Positions 21,084 through 32,356 of a stretch of DNA of 64,000 nt are shown piece after piece. Position 1 is the stretch's first letter; every line of letters begins with the position of its first letter. The stretch is from Silene latifolia. Its lineage: Eukaryota > Streptophyta > Magnoliopsida > Caryophyllales > Caryophyllaceae. Both the position numbers and the translations under genes were made by a program. The stretch lies in assembly GCF_048544455.1 (NCBI RefSeq), contig NC_133538.1, positions 22,988,469 to 23,052,468 of the forward strand. The letters run 5' to 3'. The notes beneath the pieces were generated by a model. The model searched no databases. It was not told the origin of the DNA and saw only the letters and a program-made list of their open reading frames with translations.

Positions 21084-22366
21084 TTTTGGAATATGTGTCC
21101 TCCGACAATAATGCGATCACGACTGTTGATCATGATGATCACATGTTTAAATCTCATCATAAAGAATACAATTGGGAAGTAATTTTTACTGTCAACTGAT
21201 CAACATATATCGGTAATTATTGGTTGACTAGAGTTTGACATTACTGTCGTGCGACGGTGGTGATCAGTTGATCCCCTAGGTCATACCTATAGGGCAACAC
21301 TCTTAATTTATCATTTAATTAATTGTATAACGTTACGAGTTAATTAAATTACTTGAAAATTGACAAACGATTTTGGAAGTAAAATTTACGTATCACATTG
21401 GAATTTGATTAAATGAGATACGGTCTGAGTAATCGAATTGTATTATTACTCAGATGAAATTATTGTTTAAAGAAACAATTAAAATTGAATGAATTATTAT
21501 AAATAAAATTTGTTGTGATTTATAATTGATAAAATATTTTGGTACAAGTAATTATGAATTACTAAAGTCGATTTTTGTATATGACGTATTTTTATTAATA
21601 CGTTGATTTTTAATATGTTAAAAATACATAACAATTTTATGTTACATATGACATGTGACATATTGACAAATTTGACAAAAATAAAATAGGTTCCATTTTA
21701 TGAAAGTGCCGAAATTAAGAGGAGAAATTAGGCTAATATTGTGTTTGATTATGGTAATGGAAAACACAATCATTTCACTAATATACTAGCCATGCAACCT
21801 AGTCCACTTTGTGAAGGCAAACAAGAGCATGCATTGGCTCTCTTTTCTTCCCTCCTCTTCCCTTAACCGGTTTCTCATGGAGCCAAACCAAGAGTTTTTG
21901 CTGTATATTTTTACTTGCACTAGTTTATAGATTAGGGCATTAAAAAATATTCATTCATTCATTCACCAAAAAATATTTTTAGAGAGATAAAAATATTTCA
22001 CTTCCTCTTCTCCTCTCCTAACCGGTTTTTGGGAGTAAAACCAAAATTATTTTGGGTCAATTTTCTACAAAGTTAATATTATCTAGTATTTATAATATTA
22101 ATTTTAATTAAGAGTGTGCTTTGGGTATTTAGCTTTGGGAGAGATCCTATACATGGATCTTAGTTCTTCCACTAAAGGAAAGCACAAGAACAAGAGAGAA
22201 AGGTGATCTCTCTTGTGCCCTATAAACCGAAAATCCAATGTAAGAACAATGTTTCTTCTCTATTTTGTTTAAATGTTTGCATGCATAAGATCATTTGTTA
22301 ATTTTATGACAAATTAAATTAAAACATATATGAGTATGTTAAGTATATAGATCTACTTTTCCTTCA
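21084..22366 (+). repeat. CopD 3' LTR (1283 bp)
   Basis: Same sequence as the 5' LTR apart from scattered changes. Its first bases read TTTTGG instead of TGTTGG, so the terminal TG has mutated to TT. It ends TTTTCCTTCA followed by the ATCGG duplication. Confidence 0.92.
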
Positions 22367-22371
22367 ATCGG

Positions 22372-23155
22372 TACCCATTTGATTGATAACGCGCTATGCG
22401 ATCTAGGCGCTAACGTGAGTGTCTTACCGTTGTCGCTGGCTAAGAGACTTGGTTTGACAAAGCTGAGTTGCACCAACATGACTATCCAGATGGCCGACCG
22501 TAGTATATCACGGCCACTAGGTGTAATAGAAGACATACCTGTTCAGATCGGGAGGTTCTTTATTTCTGTTGATTTCGTTGTCTTAGACATCCCCGAAGAT
22601 GCACATACCCCTATTATTTTAGGGAGACCATTTTTGTCTACTGCTCGTGCAGTAATAGACGTCGGGGGTAAGACTTTGACCTTTCAGGTAGGGGATGAGG
22701 AACTGATATTCCATCAGTCTAAGCTCTGGAGGGCTCCCATGCAAGCTCAGCCTTGCAATGCCCTCTCTTATATTGACCCTATTATTGACACTCCAGATGA
22801 AAATTTGGAGTATTATGCTGCTATTGTTACCCCTCCGCCTCAGATTGAGAGCAAAAAGGAGGAAAGTTCGTCTGTTTTCCTTGCTGCAGGTACAGATGAA
22901 AGCAATGAAGGAGCTGTCAAAATGTGTTGTGCAATTACTGTCAATCAAATTAGAGATGAGGATGCTCAAGAGGGTGATAAAGGAGCAAGGATGAGGAAAG
23001 TTCGTGCTTATGTGGATGTGAACTATTCCCCTCCTAAAGAATTAAATGATTCAAATTCAAGCTCGTGGAAGTTGAAGAGGACAATCAATTTTGCTGAGAT
23101 GACGTCCTCCAGTCAGGAGCCCTCCACGGGGCTACTGAATTGCATTGGGATTTGA
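22372..23155 (+). pseudogene. AthC aspartic protease and downstream linker
   Basis: It continues the frame interrupted at 13526. The protease core has CDLGANVSVLPLSLAKRLGL (catalytic Asp in D-L-G-A, the Athila form of D-S/T-G-A), a flap region (TNMTIQMADRS...), and the ILGRPFLSTARAVIDV strand (about 22613-22660). About 130 residues of acidic linker follow, up to TGA at 23153. The protease would cut the polyprotein. In a complete Athila element RT would follow; here the frame ends in a short unrelated-looking tail (LLNCIGI) and no RT is found. The domain itself is intact but cannot be expressed with gag because gag and the linker are broken. Confidence 0.85.
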
Positions 23156-24038
23156 GCGGGGAAATGCCCCGTGTAACACCTTGTAAAAACAATTTTTAAA
23201 ATTTTTCGTTGAATTTCTTTTATTGCTTTTAATTAGGACAATTAGATTTTAGACGGTTTTTAGCCTAGATTTAAGACTATAGACTGTTCTTATACGTATT
23301 TGGTATTTGGGGAATTTTTGCACGTGTTTTTATGCAGGTTTGGGGAATTTTTACGCATTTCAAAGGAAGAATGACGAAATTAAAGAAGCTTACGCAAGAA
23401 AAGAGCTCGTTCGAGTAATTTTTGTACTCGATCGAGTGAAAAAATGGTCGATCGAGTGCTTCTTTTCAGTCGACCGAGTAAATCACTTATAGGGACTTCT
23501 CGACCGAGTAGAATTCTACTCGATCGAGTGAATGGGCCATCAAAGAGCTCGATCGAGTAGTTTAAAACCACTCGATCGAGTAAATGGGGAAGGATACAGG
23601 GAGTTTTCTTCCTTAAACTCTTTTGTTTTGTTTCTAATTTCATTTATCCCCTGATTTCGTTCCTCTTCCCTAATTTCGACCCAAAAAAATCCCCCAAATC
23701 CCCATTTTAATTGCTCAAATACCAAATCCGCCACCTACAATTTGTTGCTTGCTAATTAATCTCTCAAAGCCCCTTATTTTCCTCTTGATTTGTGCTAGTT
23801 TATACGATCTATTAAAGGGTTTAGGGTTCGCGGCTTGTTCTTTGAAGATTAATTGCATATTGTTGGTTCATTCCCATCAAGTAAGTGATTTCTACATCCT
23901 CATTGCATTTTAATTTCGTTATTTCGAATTATTATGAGGTAAATTGATTTAGGGTTTCGAAATTCTTTGATTAATCGAATTTCTCGACTTTAATTGTCTT
24001 TCTTGCCCTTACTTGTGTTGCTTGATGATCATCCCCAC
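23156..24038 (+). other. AthC spacer after protease, with second palindrome cluster
   Basis: Noncoding. From about 23407 to 23585 it carries eight CGATCGAG/CGACCGAG sites of the same type as the LTR cluster (for example near 23427, 23447, 23468, 23501, 23517, 23550 and 23572). It then becomes AT-rich with 'tttagggtttcg' motifs. The hAT target duplication ATCCCCAC is at 24031-24038. Confidence 0.7.
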
Positions 24039-25234
24039 CAGGGGCGGACCCAGGATTCTTCATTTGGTGTAGCAAAATTCTAATGTTGATAATATTATTT
24101 AAAAAATATCAATTACAATAAAATCTAAAGTACATCTATATTATTAGACGAGTCACATCTCTAAAACTTGCATTTACCAAAAGTAACCAAATAATCATTA
24201 AGTATTATCGCTCATGCTATTACGCTCCATCTCTTCTTATTTTTATCTACAATCTAAAATTACAATTAGTTTAATGAAAGTTAAAACTATTAAAAAACAA
24301 TAGGTCTTGGTATAGACGGGTGGGGCGAACACACGGGTAAAGACCTCTAATAAAATGGGTAGGGGGGACAAGGTGGGGCACCCCCATGTGCTTCCCACTT
24401 TATGGCAAATGAGTATTTTGTGAGGCGAAATGGTATCCGTCTATACATATAGACGGATACTGTCCGTCTATAATGAGAATTTGTGATTAAAAAAAGAAAA
24501 AATCAAAACAAAAACAGAAAACTAGCTTTGCCATAAGAATACAAAGCACAAATAATCAATTCCAATCAAAGGAAAAATTTTTACACATAACAAAGACCAC
24601 TTTAATATAAAAATCTATTCGTCATACTTAGATTGCAAAGTTTTCCGAATACCGCATTATTCAATAAAGCTATTATTAAACTGTAAAAAAAAAAATCAAT
24701 CGAACTCTATGAATGCAAACGAAATTGCTGAAAACACAGAAAAGATGGAAAAGTAAAATTACGCGTTGGGTTTGTGGCGGAGAGGCGATTTTCAACTGCG
24801 TATTAGGGGATGTTTGATGAAGCGGTGGTTCGGTGACGCTTGAGGTAGAAACACTTGACATTGTGATACTTGAAAGAATTTGAAATTGAGAAATTTTAGA
24901 GTAAAATTGAAAATGGTTGATGGTTTGACATTATACCAAAATTGAAACTGAAATTGTAATTGTTTTTGTTCGTTTGATAATCAAGAGTCAAAATGGAAGT
25001 TGCTGAGATTAATTTTGGTAATTGTGGTTATTAAGACGTCATTAATGATTTCTCACCAAATTTTTAGGAATATTTGGAGATCAGTTAGGAAAGTTGGTTA
25101 ATTGTTTTGGAAAGGAGAATATTAATTGCTAACTGGAAAAAGTTACGGTGTAGCAGATTAGTATTTTCCTCAAGATTTTTTTTCCCTTTGGTGTAGCATT
25201 TGCTACACCTTTCCCTAGTGTGGGTCCGCCCCTG
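24039..25234. mobile_element. hAT-superfamily non-autonomous transposon (1196 bp)
   Basis: The terminal inverted repeats are CAGGGGCGGACCCA at 24039 and its complement TGGGTCCGCCCCTG ending at 25234. They are flanked by an exact 8-bp duplication ATCCCCAC (24031-24038 and 25235-25242), the target size of hAT elements. No transposase is present. A minus-strand frame from ATG at 24861 (MSSVSTSSVTEPPLHQ..., about 33 residues) runs into a GTAATT donor-like site, so it may be the leftover first exon of an autonomous parent. A smaller inverted-repeat element sits inside (24311-24473). Confidence 0.92.
24311..24473. repeat. Small inverted-repeat (MITE-like) unit inside the hAT
   Basis: TATAGACGGG at the left and CCGTCTATA at the right end form short inverted ends. 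Inside lies a perfect 13-bp inverted repeat with a 2-bp loop (GTATCCGTCTATA at 24433-24445, TATAGACGGATAC at 24448-24460). It could be a nested MITE or a hairpin of the hAT itself. No clear target duplication was seen. Confidence 0.5.
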
Positions 25235-25242
25235 ATCCCCAC

Positions 25243-25588
25243 TTCCTCACTACTTAGCATGCTTCAATTCGAATTTTACGCAAAAATTTGCGATATGGGT
25301 TCGGGATAGTCGAAATTTTCGATTGTCATTATGGTTCTTGTTGCTGTAATTTGCCTAGTAACTCTATTGTTGCTTAATTGCTGTTGTCATTACCTGTTAT
25401 GCCCGCTTTATCGCCATTTACATGCTGTTATTCGAATTTGCCTGAGGAAATTTGGGAATTTTTAGGGCTGTAGTCGAATTTTTCGACTGTTTGGGGATTC
25501 ACATGCTGTTACTCTGCTGGTTTTTCATGCTGTTTTAGCCACTATTAGCCGCCGTTTTTTATTGTACCCCCTGCCCTATGTTTACCGG
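25243..25588 (+). other. AthC spacer upstream of the 3' ORF
   Basis: Noncoding, T-rich, with several 'catgctgtt' repeats (about 25420, 25503 and 25529) and 'gtcgaaattttcgattg'-type inverted stretches (25310 and 25473). No feature I can name. Confidence 0.5.
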
Positions 25589-27539
25589 ATGGATTCTAGC
25601 TCACTACCTTCTACTAGCACCACTTCTAGCCCATCCTTGAGTGAGATGGTGGTCCCTGCTGTTACCACCGCCTCCACTTTAGTCAGTACCGCAGCCCCAG
25701 TGTTCCTAGTTTCAGCTGCAGGAACAGTTTTCACTCCAGCTAGCTCTGCTGCTAGCTCAGTTTCGGCTGACACTTCCTCTACGACCACCACCATTGCTAG
25801 CACTGCTGCTAGTCTCTCTTCAGTGGTGGCCACATCAGCCACTACTCCAGCTCCAGCCGCTATTTTCACACCTGTGATGGACTCGCCTGCAGCTGCAGCT
25901 GCCTTTAGAGCAGCCCTGGTTCCTCACACCATCACTGCATGGGCTTCTGCTTTGAGTTCTAGAGATTGGGGCCGAGGTCGTGGGCGTTACCGTTCTACGT
26001 CAGCTCCCGCTACTTCCACTTCCGATGCTCCTTCTACTTCAGCTGCTGCTCCTTCTAATTCTGGCACGGTCACAGTCCAAGGGGACACCTTCCTCGACCC
26101 TCACCCAGACTATCCGCAGGTACATTCTGTTAACGCTTTTCATCGTAAGAAGTTTTATCACCTGCTAGGCTGCGTGTTTGTACCTTCCCGATTTCTAGAG
26201 AAATCGGCACTTGTGAGACTCAGCATTTACGAGTCGGTTTGTGCTTTGCTACGGGGCACGGGGATGGCCAGACTCATCACTATGAGCGGCCACACCTTTC
26301 TGGAGTTGAGCCTCGAGTTTCTCAGCTCCTTTACCTTCTCCTCCGGGGCACACGATGCTGACCCCACTAGTTCTTCAGTGTCCTTTCGGTTGTTTAACTT
26401 GACTTTTCCGACGACTTTAGAGGAGTTTGGTAGGAGACTTGGTCTCTCCTCTACGGGAGAGACTGCACCCCCTAGGAGGGTCTTTCTTCAGCTTTGGCGG
26501 ACACTGGCCCAGACCACTTTCAGGGAGCGAAAGCTCCAACAGGTCCACCTTCCCCCTGTCCGTTGTTTTCTTATATTGATGGGGAGCACTATTTTCGCCC
26601 GAAAGGAGCCGAACAACATCACAAACACCGAGCTCTCCATCCTGGGCGGTTACCTAAACATTGACTGCGAGGGTCCTTTCACCCTCAACATAGCTTACTT
26701 GACCGCCCAGTACCTTCAGAGCAAGGGGCTGAAGGAGACGGGAACTATTGCTTACGGTGGCATAGCCACCATTCTTGCCCGTTTCTTCTTCCCCGTTTGG
26801 CCTCATGACTTGTAGTACCTCGAGGGAGAGAGGCTACTGAGTCTGGATGCCATGCTTTCTCAGCATTGGCTGACCCCAGACTACAAACATGGAAGATAGA
26901 CGGCTTCCTGTCTGTAGACTTACCCTGTGACACTCTCCCCCGTCTAGACCCCTTGCCCTCTTTGCGCGGGGGGCGCCAGACCCCCCCCACCGCCCGAGCT
27001 TCCTTCCACTCCGACCACCTCCCGCTGCACCCACCGCCAAGAAGCGGCGTCTTGAGACTGGAGAGGGGTCCACACCTTCAGGGAGTACCCAGCCTTCCAC
27101 GGCTACTCCCATCCCGACCCCTACTCCCACTACTACTACTACTCCCACTCCCAATGACCAGATACAGGCTCAGCCGGTCCTACCGGCTACTTTCGTACCA
27201 CCTCCACCCTTTGTGGCATCCGCGGTCATGGACCAAGGGTGTCGTGATGGTTTGTTGCTTGAGAATGCAGAGCGACGGGCTCGTATGGAGAGGGACTTAG
27301 CTCTGACCTTACACCCTCTGTACGAGTACCACTTGAGGCGACACCGTCCGATCCTAGAGGGCTGGCCACACCCTTCCTTCTTCCGGTACCCAGCTGAGGG
27401 GTACCCGGAATCTGCTGACGAGGAGGACGAGGACCCTGAGGTGGCAGTGGAGAGAGCTCGAGCTGAGAAGCGGAGGAGGAGAGAGGAGGAGGCTGATCCG
27501 GAGTACACGGTGGTGGACAACGACGACGACGACGAGTAG
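25589..27539 (+). pseudogene. AthC 3' ORF, ATHILA ORF-1-like protein
   Basis: ATG at 25589 (MDSSSLPSTSTTSS). Residues 1-160 are Ser/Thr/Ala-rich and low in complexity. The conserved ATHILA ORF-1-like region (Pfam PF03078 type, from memory) covers about 26130-26812, with FYHLLGCVFVPSRFLEKSAL, LEFLSSFTF, VSFRLFNLTFPTTLEEFGRR and NITNTELSILGGYL. A TAG at 26813 ends the frame, and similar sequence continues for about 20 codons. From about 26990 to 27539 a different frame encodes a Pro/Thr-rich stretch, a basic AKKRRLE patch (possible nuclear signal), an ENAERRARMERDL helix and a very acidic C-terminus. So the gene was one of about 650 codons, now broken by at least one stop and one frameshift. 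No signal peptide or membrane helix is visible, so an envelope role is not supported. Its function is unknown. Confidence 0.78.
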
Positions 27540-29238
27540 CTACTGGTCTACTCACTTCCCCAGTTTTGTGGCTGGTTTGGGGAAGTTCATCTTTTGTATG
27601 TATCTCTTACTCTTTTCTCTTTGTCTCCTTTTATTTTTTGTTTTTATTTTCTTATTGGTTGTATATTCTTGTTCCCCTGTATATATCTGTTGGTGTATGC
27701 TGGAGGACAACGAGAGCGTTGTCCGTTTTGGTTTGGGGAGGGTATTGCATCCTTTTGAGTCTGCATTTGCATTTGTTTTGCATTCACGTTTATTTTTCAG
27801 CTTTGCATTTTTGTTTATTTTCATTAAAAATCAAAAAAATACAAAAAAAAATTAGAAAAATTTCAAAAAATCCAAAAATTTCACGTTTATTTTTGCATAT
27901 AGGTTGAGTCGGAACGGTAGATTTCCATGATGATAATGCACTATAACTTGTCATTTTACTTGAGCCTTGCACTTCTTTTGACAGTTATTAGTTTAGTCTT
28001 GCGCATAATCTACGAGTTTCTGTTTAAATATAGCTGGCTGTTTAGACTTGACCTGATAAATTGGCAAACTACTTCATTAATTCTGAGTTTTAGAGCCCAT
28101 AACTTGTGACATTCAAGACCAGTTCATTAGAAATTGAGAGTAGTACTCCTTGCATAGCATGTTCATCTTTTTTGCACATTTATGACATTCAATTTCTTGT
28201 CAAATGCACATATTCGGGTTTGTGGTTGGTGTCACATGCAGGGAGGTGCTTTCAAATTTTCCCTTTCCTTATATTTTTCACCCTTTTAGCTCTACATAAG
28301 CCAAAACTTGCCTTTTTAACCCATTAGCTATATCCCAAACTAAGCCTGCCTAGTCAAGCTAGTTAGTATGTCTTTTGTGGTATGAGTTTCCGTCTGCAGT
28401 TTGGCTCGTATCGCTTTTGTACGGAGTTGGTGAAAGTAAAGGAAGGGAGTATGAAAAAAAAAGAATTTAAAAGAAAAAAAAAAGAAACGTGAAAGAAAAA
28501 AATGAAAAATGAAAAAAAAAAAAAAAAGCTGGAAACGTGAAACAGAAGAAAAAAAAAGAAGTTTAAGAAAAAGAGTTTGTTTTATTTCAGTTAGTCCATA
28601 CAGGCGGTATTAAAAAAGGAAAGTTTGTGACCGTCTGACTCCTCCGTTCTTATTCTATATTTTTGAGGAGATTGTGTTTGAGTTTAGTGAGTTGTGTGCC
28701 AAATGAAGAGCACTTGTACTTGGTTTTTCAGTCAGTTGAGATTCGGATGGTTTATTATGGTCCTTTTAGGAACTAGCTTGATGCTTTTACCTCCACATTT
28801 CCATAACATGTTTTGCCTCTTCTCACCTGAACCTCACTATTCCCATATTATTTGTAAGCCCTCGGCTGTGACGGACATTATTTGTTGGAGTGTATGCATT
28901 AGTACTTGAATTGTCTTTCATTTTTGTTGCATGCATGCTATGTAGGTCACAGTTAGGTAGTGACTATCTTTTCTTCTCTCTTTTACATATAACATTCACC
29001 CTTTGCTTCATGAGAGAAGAGTGACCACGAGAGAGTCTGATTTTGTTGGTCTTGCAAGGTCGATAGGTTGGCTATATTTCTGAACGGCTTATAATTCGTT
29101 TGCGTATTGACTGCTTAGCTTTAACTGTTAGTTTTTGTTGCATTAAACTAGTTCAAGTAGACAAGTTCAGCTAGCTCTGAGTTATCATTTCCGTTCCATT
29201 AGTTGCATTTTAGTTTACTCGAGGACGAGTAAAGGTTC
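27540..29238 (+). other. AthC 3' untranslated region
   Basis: No ORF with family features. It has T-rich stretches (27590-27830) and a 120-bp A-rich purine tract with short GAAAC interruptions at about 28440-28575. Confidence 0.6.
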
Positions 29239-29252
29239 GGTTTGGGGAGATT
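29239..29252 (+). other. AthC polypurine tract
   Basis: GGTTTGGGGAGATT immediately before the LTR start TGATACG. Confidence 0.7.
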
Positions 29253-30733
29253 TGATACGTGCATTTTGTATAGTCTTTTTAGCCTATTTCAGCACGTATT
29301 TCTATGAATTTTTATACTGTTTTTATAGTATTTTGCCCCGAATTGGCTACTTTTGTTCGTTTTGCCCGTTTTGTAGAAATGAACGCGAAAGTAGTGGAAT
29401 CGTACTCCTTTTCGTCCTTTTTGCATGCATTTAGAAGAGACGGGATTTTCCAGAATGAGATACTGCGTTGGGAAGCGTCAAGGCACGGATTACGAGGCAG
29501 TCGGGCATGGACTTGAGCTGATTTGATGACAAAGGACTCGATCGAGCAGTTTTACCACTCGATCGAGTGGTTTTTACGTCCCCTGTTGGTCGATCGAGTA
29601 GTTTTCTACTCGATCCAAAGTTGCTGAGAAGTTGAGTTACTCGATCGAGTAACTATCTACTCGATCGAGTAGATTATGCTGAGGTTTTGCTCGATCGAGT
29701 GGTTTTATTCCACTCGATCGAGTCGTTTCTGCTATTATGGGCTTTAATCAGCCCGTGTGTTGACTTATTTCGCAAAAATTATTTACTCTTCTATTTAAGC
29801 ACGCTTTACTAGGTCATTAGGACTATCGAGCTTTTATCTTAATCAGTTTTACAGAGAACTTTACTACGTTGCTTTTTCCCTTTCACTGTAACCTTGTTCT
29901 TGGATTTACTTTGCTCGGATTTTGTGTTCTTTACGCCGGATTCGTACGATTGTAATTCCTTTCTCCTCTCTTAATAATATTAATCGTTTGGTTACTTTAA
30001 TTTCTCGTTTGCTTCATTTATTTCCTTTGCCCTAATTTACTCTTTATGCGATTTAATTATAATTTTAATATGTTGAATGCTGGAAATTTATCTGCTGTTA
30101 GTTTTGATAGTTTAATTAGCAATATGAGTAGCTAAACCCTTTTCATGTTGGGATTAGGGGATTTGCGGTAGGAATGTGACGATGTAGTAAATGAAATAGA
30201 TGAATTAATTGTGAGATTCTGTCACCATAGCAATTTAATTTTATCTATCGACTTAGTTGAGTGCACGCTTCTGAGTCATCTCTTTAATCTGGCTAAAATT
30301 AATCCTAGATCAAAAGATTGGACTAAATAGGCCTGCTATGAACAGTAGACTACCCTGACGAGAATGAAAGTTAAGTTAGTGGTATTTTAGGATAGACAGT
30401 GGACCGAAAGGACCATTCCACATCCGTCAGATATTAATTCGTCTGAGTCATTTACAGCTGAGTCACTGGACTACCGTAGTGAACTGAATTCCTGACATGT
30501 CCCTCTCTATCTGATAGTTTAAACTTATTTCTTGCCTTTACTGCTCTTGCCTTTATTTCCCTGCCTTTAAACTTCGTAGTTTAGAAAACAATTCAAACAA
30601 TCCCCCCCCATTTGTGACCAAATAGACGGACTTCTACAGATATCTTGCCTCCCCGAGGAGATTGACCTGACTTCCCTAGCTATATAGTTAGTTTAGTTAG
30701 TTTATTTTTTACAGGTACACGACAGACGTGTCA
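29253..30733 (+). repeat. AthC 3' LTR (1481 bp)
   Basis: Matches 9749-11226 throughout, including the palindrome cluster (29535-29725). It is followed by the target duplication GGCAT at 30734-30738. Confidence 0.92.
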
Positions 30734-31056
30734 GGCATTCAACGCCAGGGGAACAGGGTTAGGATTAGTGCTTAAATCACCGCAGGGAGATATGATAGCA
30801 CAGGCTATAAGCTGTGAGTTCAAAGCTACAAACAATGAAGCGGAATATGAAACTCTGATAGCAGGCTTAAAGGTATGTCTAGACGTCGGTGTTCAAAACC
30901 TAAAGGTAAAAACTGATTCACTTCTAATTGCTAATCAAATAAAGGGAATTTATACGGCTAAGGATGCAAAAATGATTTCGTATTTAGAATATGCAAAAAA
31001 CGTTACCGCTAAATTTGCTTTATTTGATATAGTTCAAATACTAAGAGACCTGAACA
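30734..31056 (+). pseudogene. TatB RNase H, middle part
   Basis: Continues from 9748 after AthC. It reads GTGLGLVLKSPQGD, CEFKATNNEAEYETLIAGL (the catalytic Glu and its helix), VKTDSLLIANQIKG (the catalytic Asp). This is the second, plant-Tat-type RNase H, which removes RNA from the RNA-DNA hybrid. It is cut by LINE-1 after the duplicated target TAAGAGACCTGAACA (31042-31056) and resumes at 35844. Confidence 0.88.
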
Positions 31057-31094
31057 AAAAGCGATTCTAGCAAGCTTTCTGCGTTTCTCCTGCA

Positions 31095-32356
31095 ATGGCG
31101 AGAACAAGGAAAGCTTCGTCCCCGAGTAGTACCACAAAATCACCAAACAATAATAATACATATGCTAATATCAAAAATACTTCAAAAAATAGTACTATTA
31201 CGGCAAATAATACAATTAATTGTGATATTAATTCGCAATTAAATGAGACAGAATGTTCGAAATCGGCTGAATTACGCGCGTTTAACCTAGATAAAGAGTT
31301 GAGCTCCATTAATGAGGATAAATCCACAGATGAGGAGGACTTGACGGTGGTTAGCAATCGTCGGAAAGGGAAAGCTGCAGTGACTGGTAAGACTCCTTCT
31401 CTGAAGATTGATGTGTCGGATGTTACCCCTGAGTTGGAATACTGGTCGTCTGCGATTTCTTGCTTTGTCCTTGGTGCTAATCCGCCGAGTCAAGTGTTAG
31501 GAGGGTTTGTTAGGCGTATTTGGAAGGATTTATCGATTTCCACTGTCGCCTTCCAACCAAATGGTGTGTGTCTGATTCGCTTTAAGAACAAGGAGGATAA
31601 ACAGCGTGCTCTCCAATCTAAACCCCTCTTCTTTGATAATAAACCCTTTATTGTCAAGGATTGGACCCCTGGCATGAAATTTTCTAAGGATAAACCTGCT
31701 TCATTACCTGTTTGGATTCGCTTTCATGATCTAGACATTAAGTACTGGGGTTTAGCCTTACCTAAGATTGCTAGTTTGGTGGGGAAACCTCTCCACTGTG
31801 ATCAGGCCACTAAGGATAGGGAGTATCTAGGGTTTGCTAGATATTTGGTTGAAGTAAAAATTGGTGATCCCCTACCTGATATTGTTGAATTCATTGATGA
31901 GAATGATGTTTGTCAAAAACAAGCAGTTCATTATGAATGGAAACCTAGGTTATCTCAGATCTTGTTTGCCATGGCATAGGGCATGAAACGGCTTGTGTAA
32001 GAAGAAACCGAAAAGAGTGCCAAGGCCAAACAGTGCGGTGTGGAAACCCAAAGTCGTTGCTCTGCTAAAACCGCTAAACCCACTCGGTCTGTTGCGGAGA
32101 TCGAATGAAACAATTACCAGGAGATGTTGCACCTCTTCCAAAGGTCTTTGCACCTAATATGGTGGTTACACCCATGCCTTATCAGGGTTCTCTACTTAAT
32201 TCTCTAACCCCTGCCAGAATTCTTAACAAATTCTCTAAGAGAGGTGAAGGGAGCCTTTCAGGTCCCACGTTTGTGGATGTCCTTAGCTATTCCATCAGGA
32301 AGAACCTTCTGAATAACATGGGCAAGGGAATCTCTTCAACACATAAAAATGGTTAG
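31095..32356 (+). pseudogene. LINE-1 ORF1 (nucleic-acid-binding protein)
   Basis: ATG at 31095 (MARTRKASSPSSTT). After a polar N-terminus, a DUF4283-like domain covers about residues 115-290: CFVLGANPPSQVLGGFVRRI, VCLIRFKNKEDKQRAL, LPVWIRFHDLDIKYWG and YLGFARYLVEVKIGD. This domain is typical of plant L1 ORF1 and binds element RNA. Near 31960 the zinc-knuckle region loses frame (stop at 31977), and the tail continues in another frame from 32105 to TAG at 32354-32356. That stop overlaps the ORF2 ATG by 8 nt. Confidence 0.85.

Larger units (their letters stand above)
13527..22366 (+). mobile_element. CopD, gag-only Ty1/copia-type retrotransposon (8840 bp)
   Basis: LTRs lie at 13527-14812 and 21084-22366, with a target duplication ATCGG at 13522-13526 and 22367-22371. 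It has a Met-tRNA-like PBS, a 2.3-kb leader, one intact gag ORF (17078-17974), about 3.1 kb of noncoding DNA and a PPT. No integrase, RT or RNase H motifs are visible in any frame. LTR copies differ by eye at roughly 2-3% of positions (estimate, not computed). The structure resembles the TR-GAG class of non-autonomous elements that encode only Gag. Confidence 0.92.
9749..30733 (+). mobile_element. AthC, Athila-type Ty3/gypsy retrotransposon lacking RT, RNase H and integrase
   Basis: The LTRs at 9749-11226 and 29253-30733 are near-identical by eye and start TGATACGTGCATTTTG. The PBS TGGCGCCGTTGCCG and PPT TTTGGGGAGATT are in place. The 5-bp target duplication GGCAT lies at 9744-9748 and 30734-30738, inside TatB RNase H. 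Internally it keeps gag, the gag-PR linker, protease and a 3' ATHILA ORF-1-like gene, but nothing between 23155 and 25589 resembles RT, RNase H or integrase. Nested guests are CopD and a hAT element. Without the guests the element is about 10.9 kb. Confidence 0.93.

Noticed and set aside
26866..27300. A Pro/Leu/Arg-rich plus-strand frame
   Set aside because: It is an out-of-frame reading of the AthC 3' ORF tail. The acidic, NLS-bearing frame is the better one.
25589..27539. Retroviral envelope gene
   Set aside because: The position fits an env-like ORF, but no signal peptide, transmembrane helix or cleavage site is visible. The nearest match is ATHILA ORF-1.
28440..28575. Poly(A) tail of a third LINE or a processed gene copy
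   Set aside because: No target duplication, no upstream ORF2 remnants, and the tract is interrupted throughout. It is probably part of the AthC 3' region.
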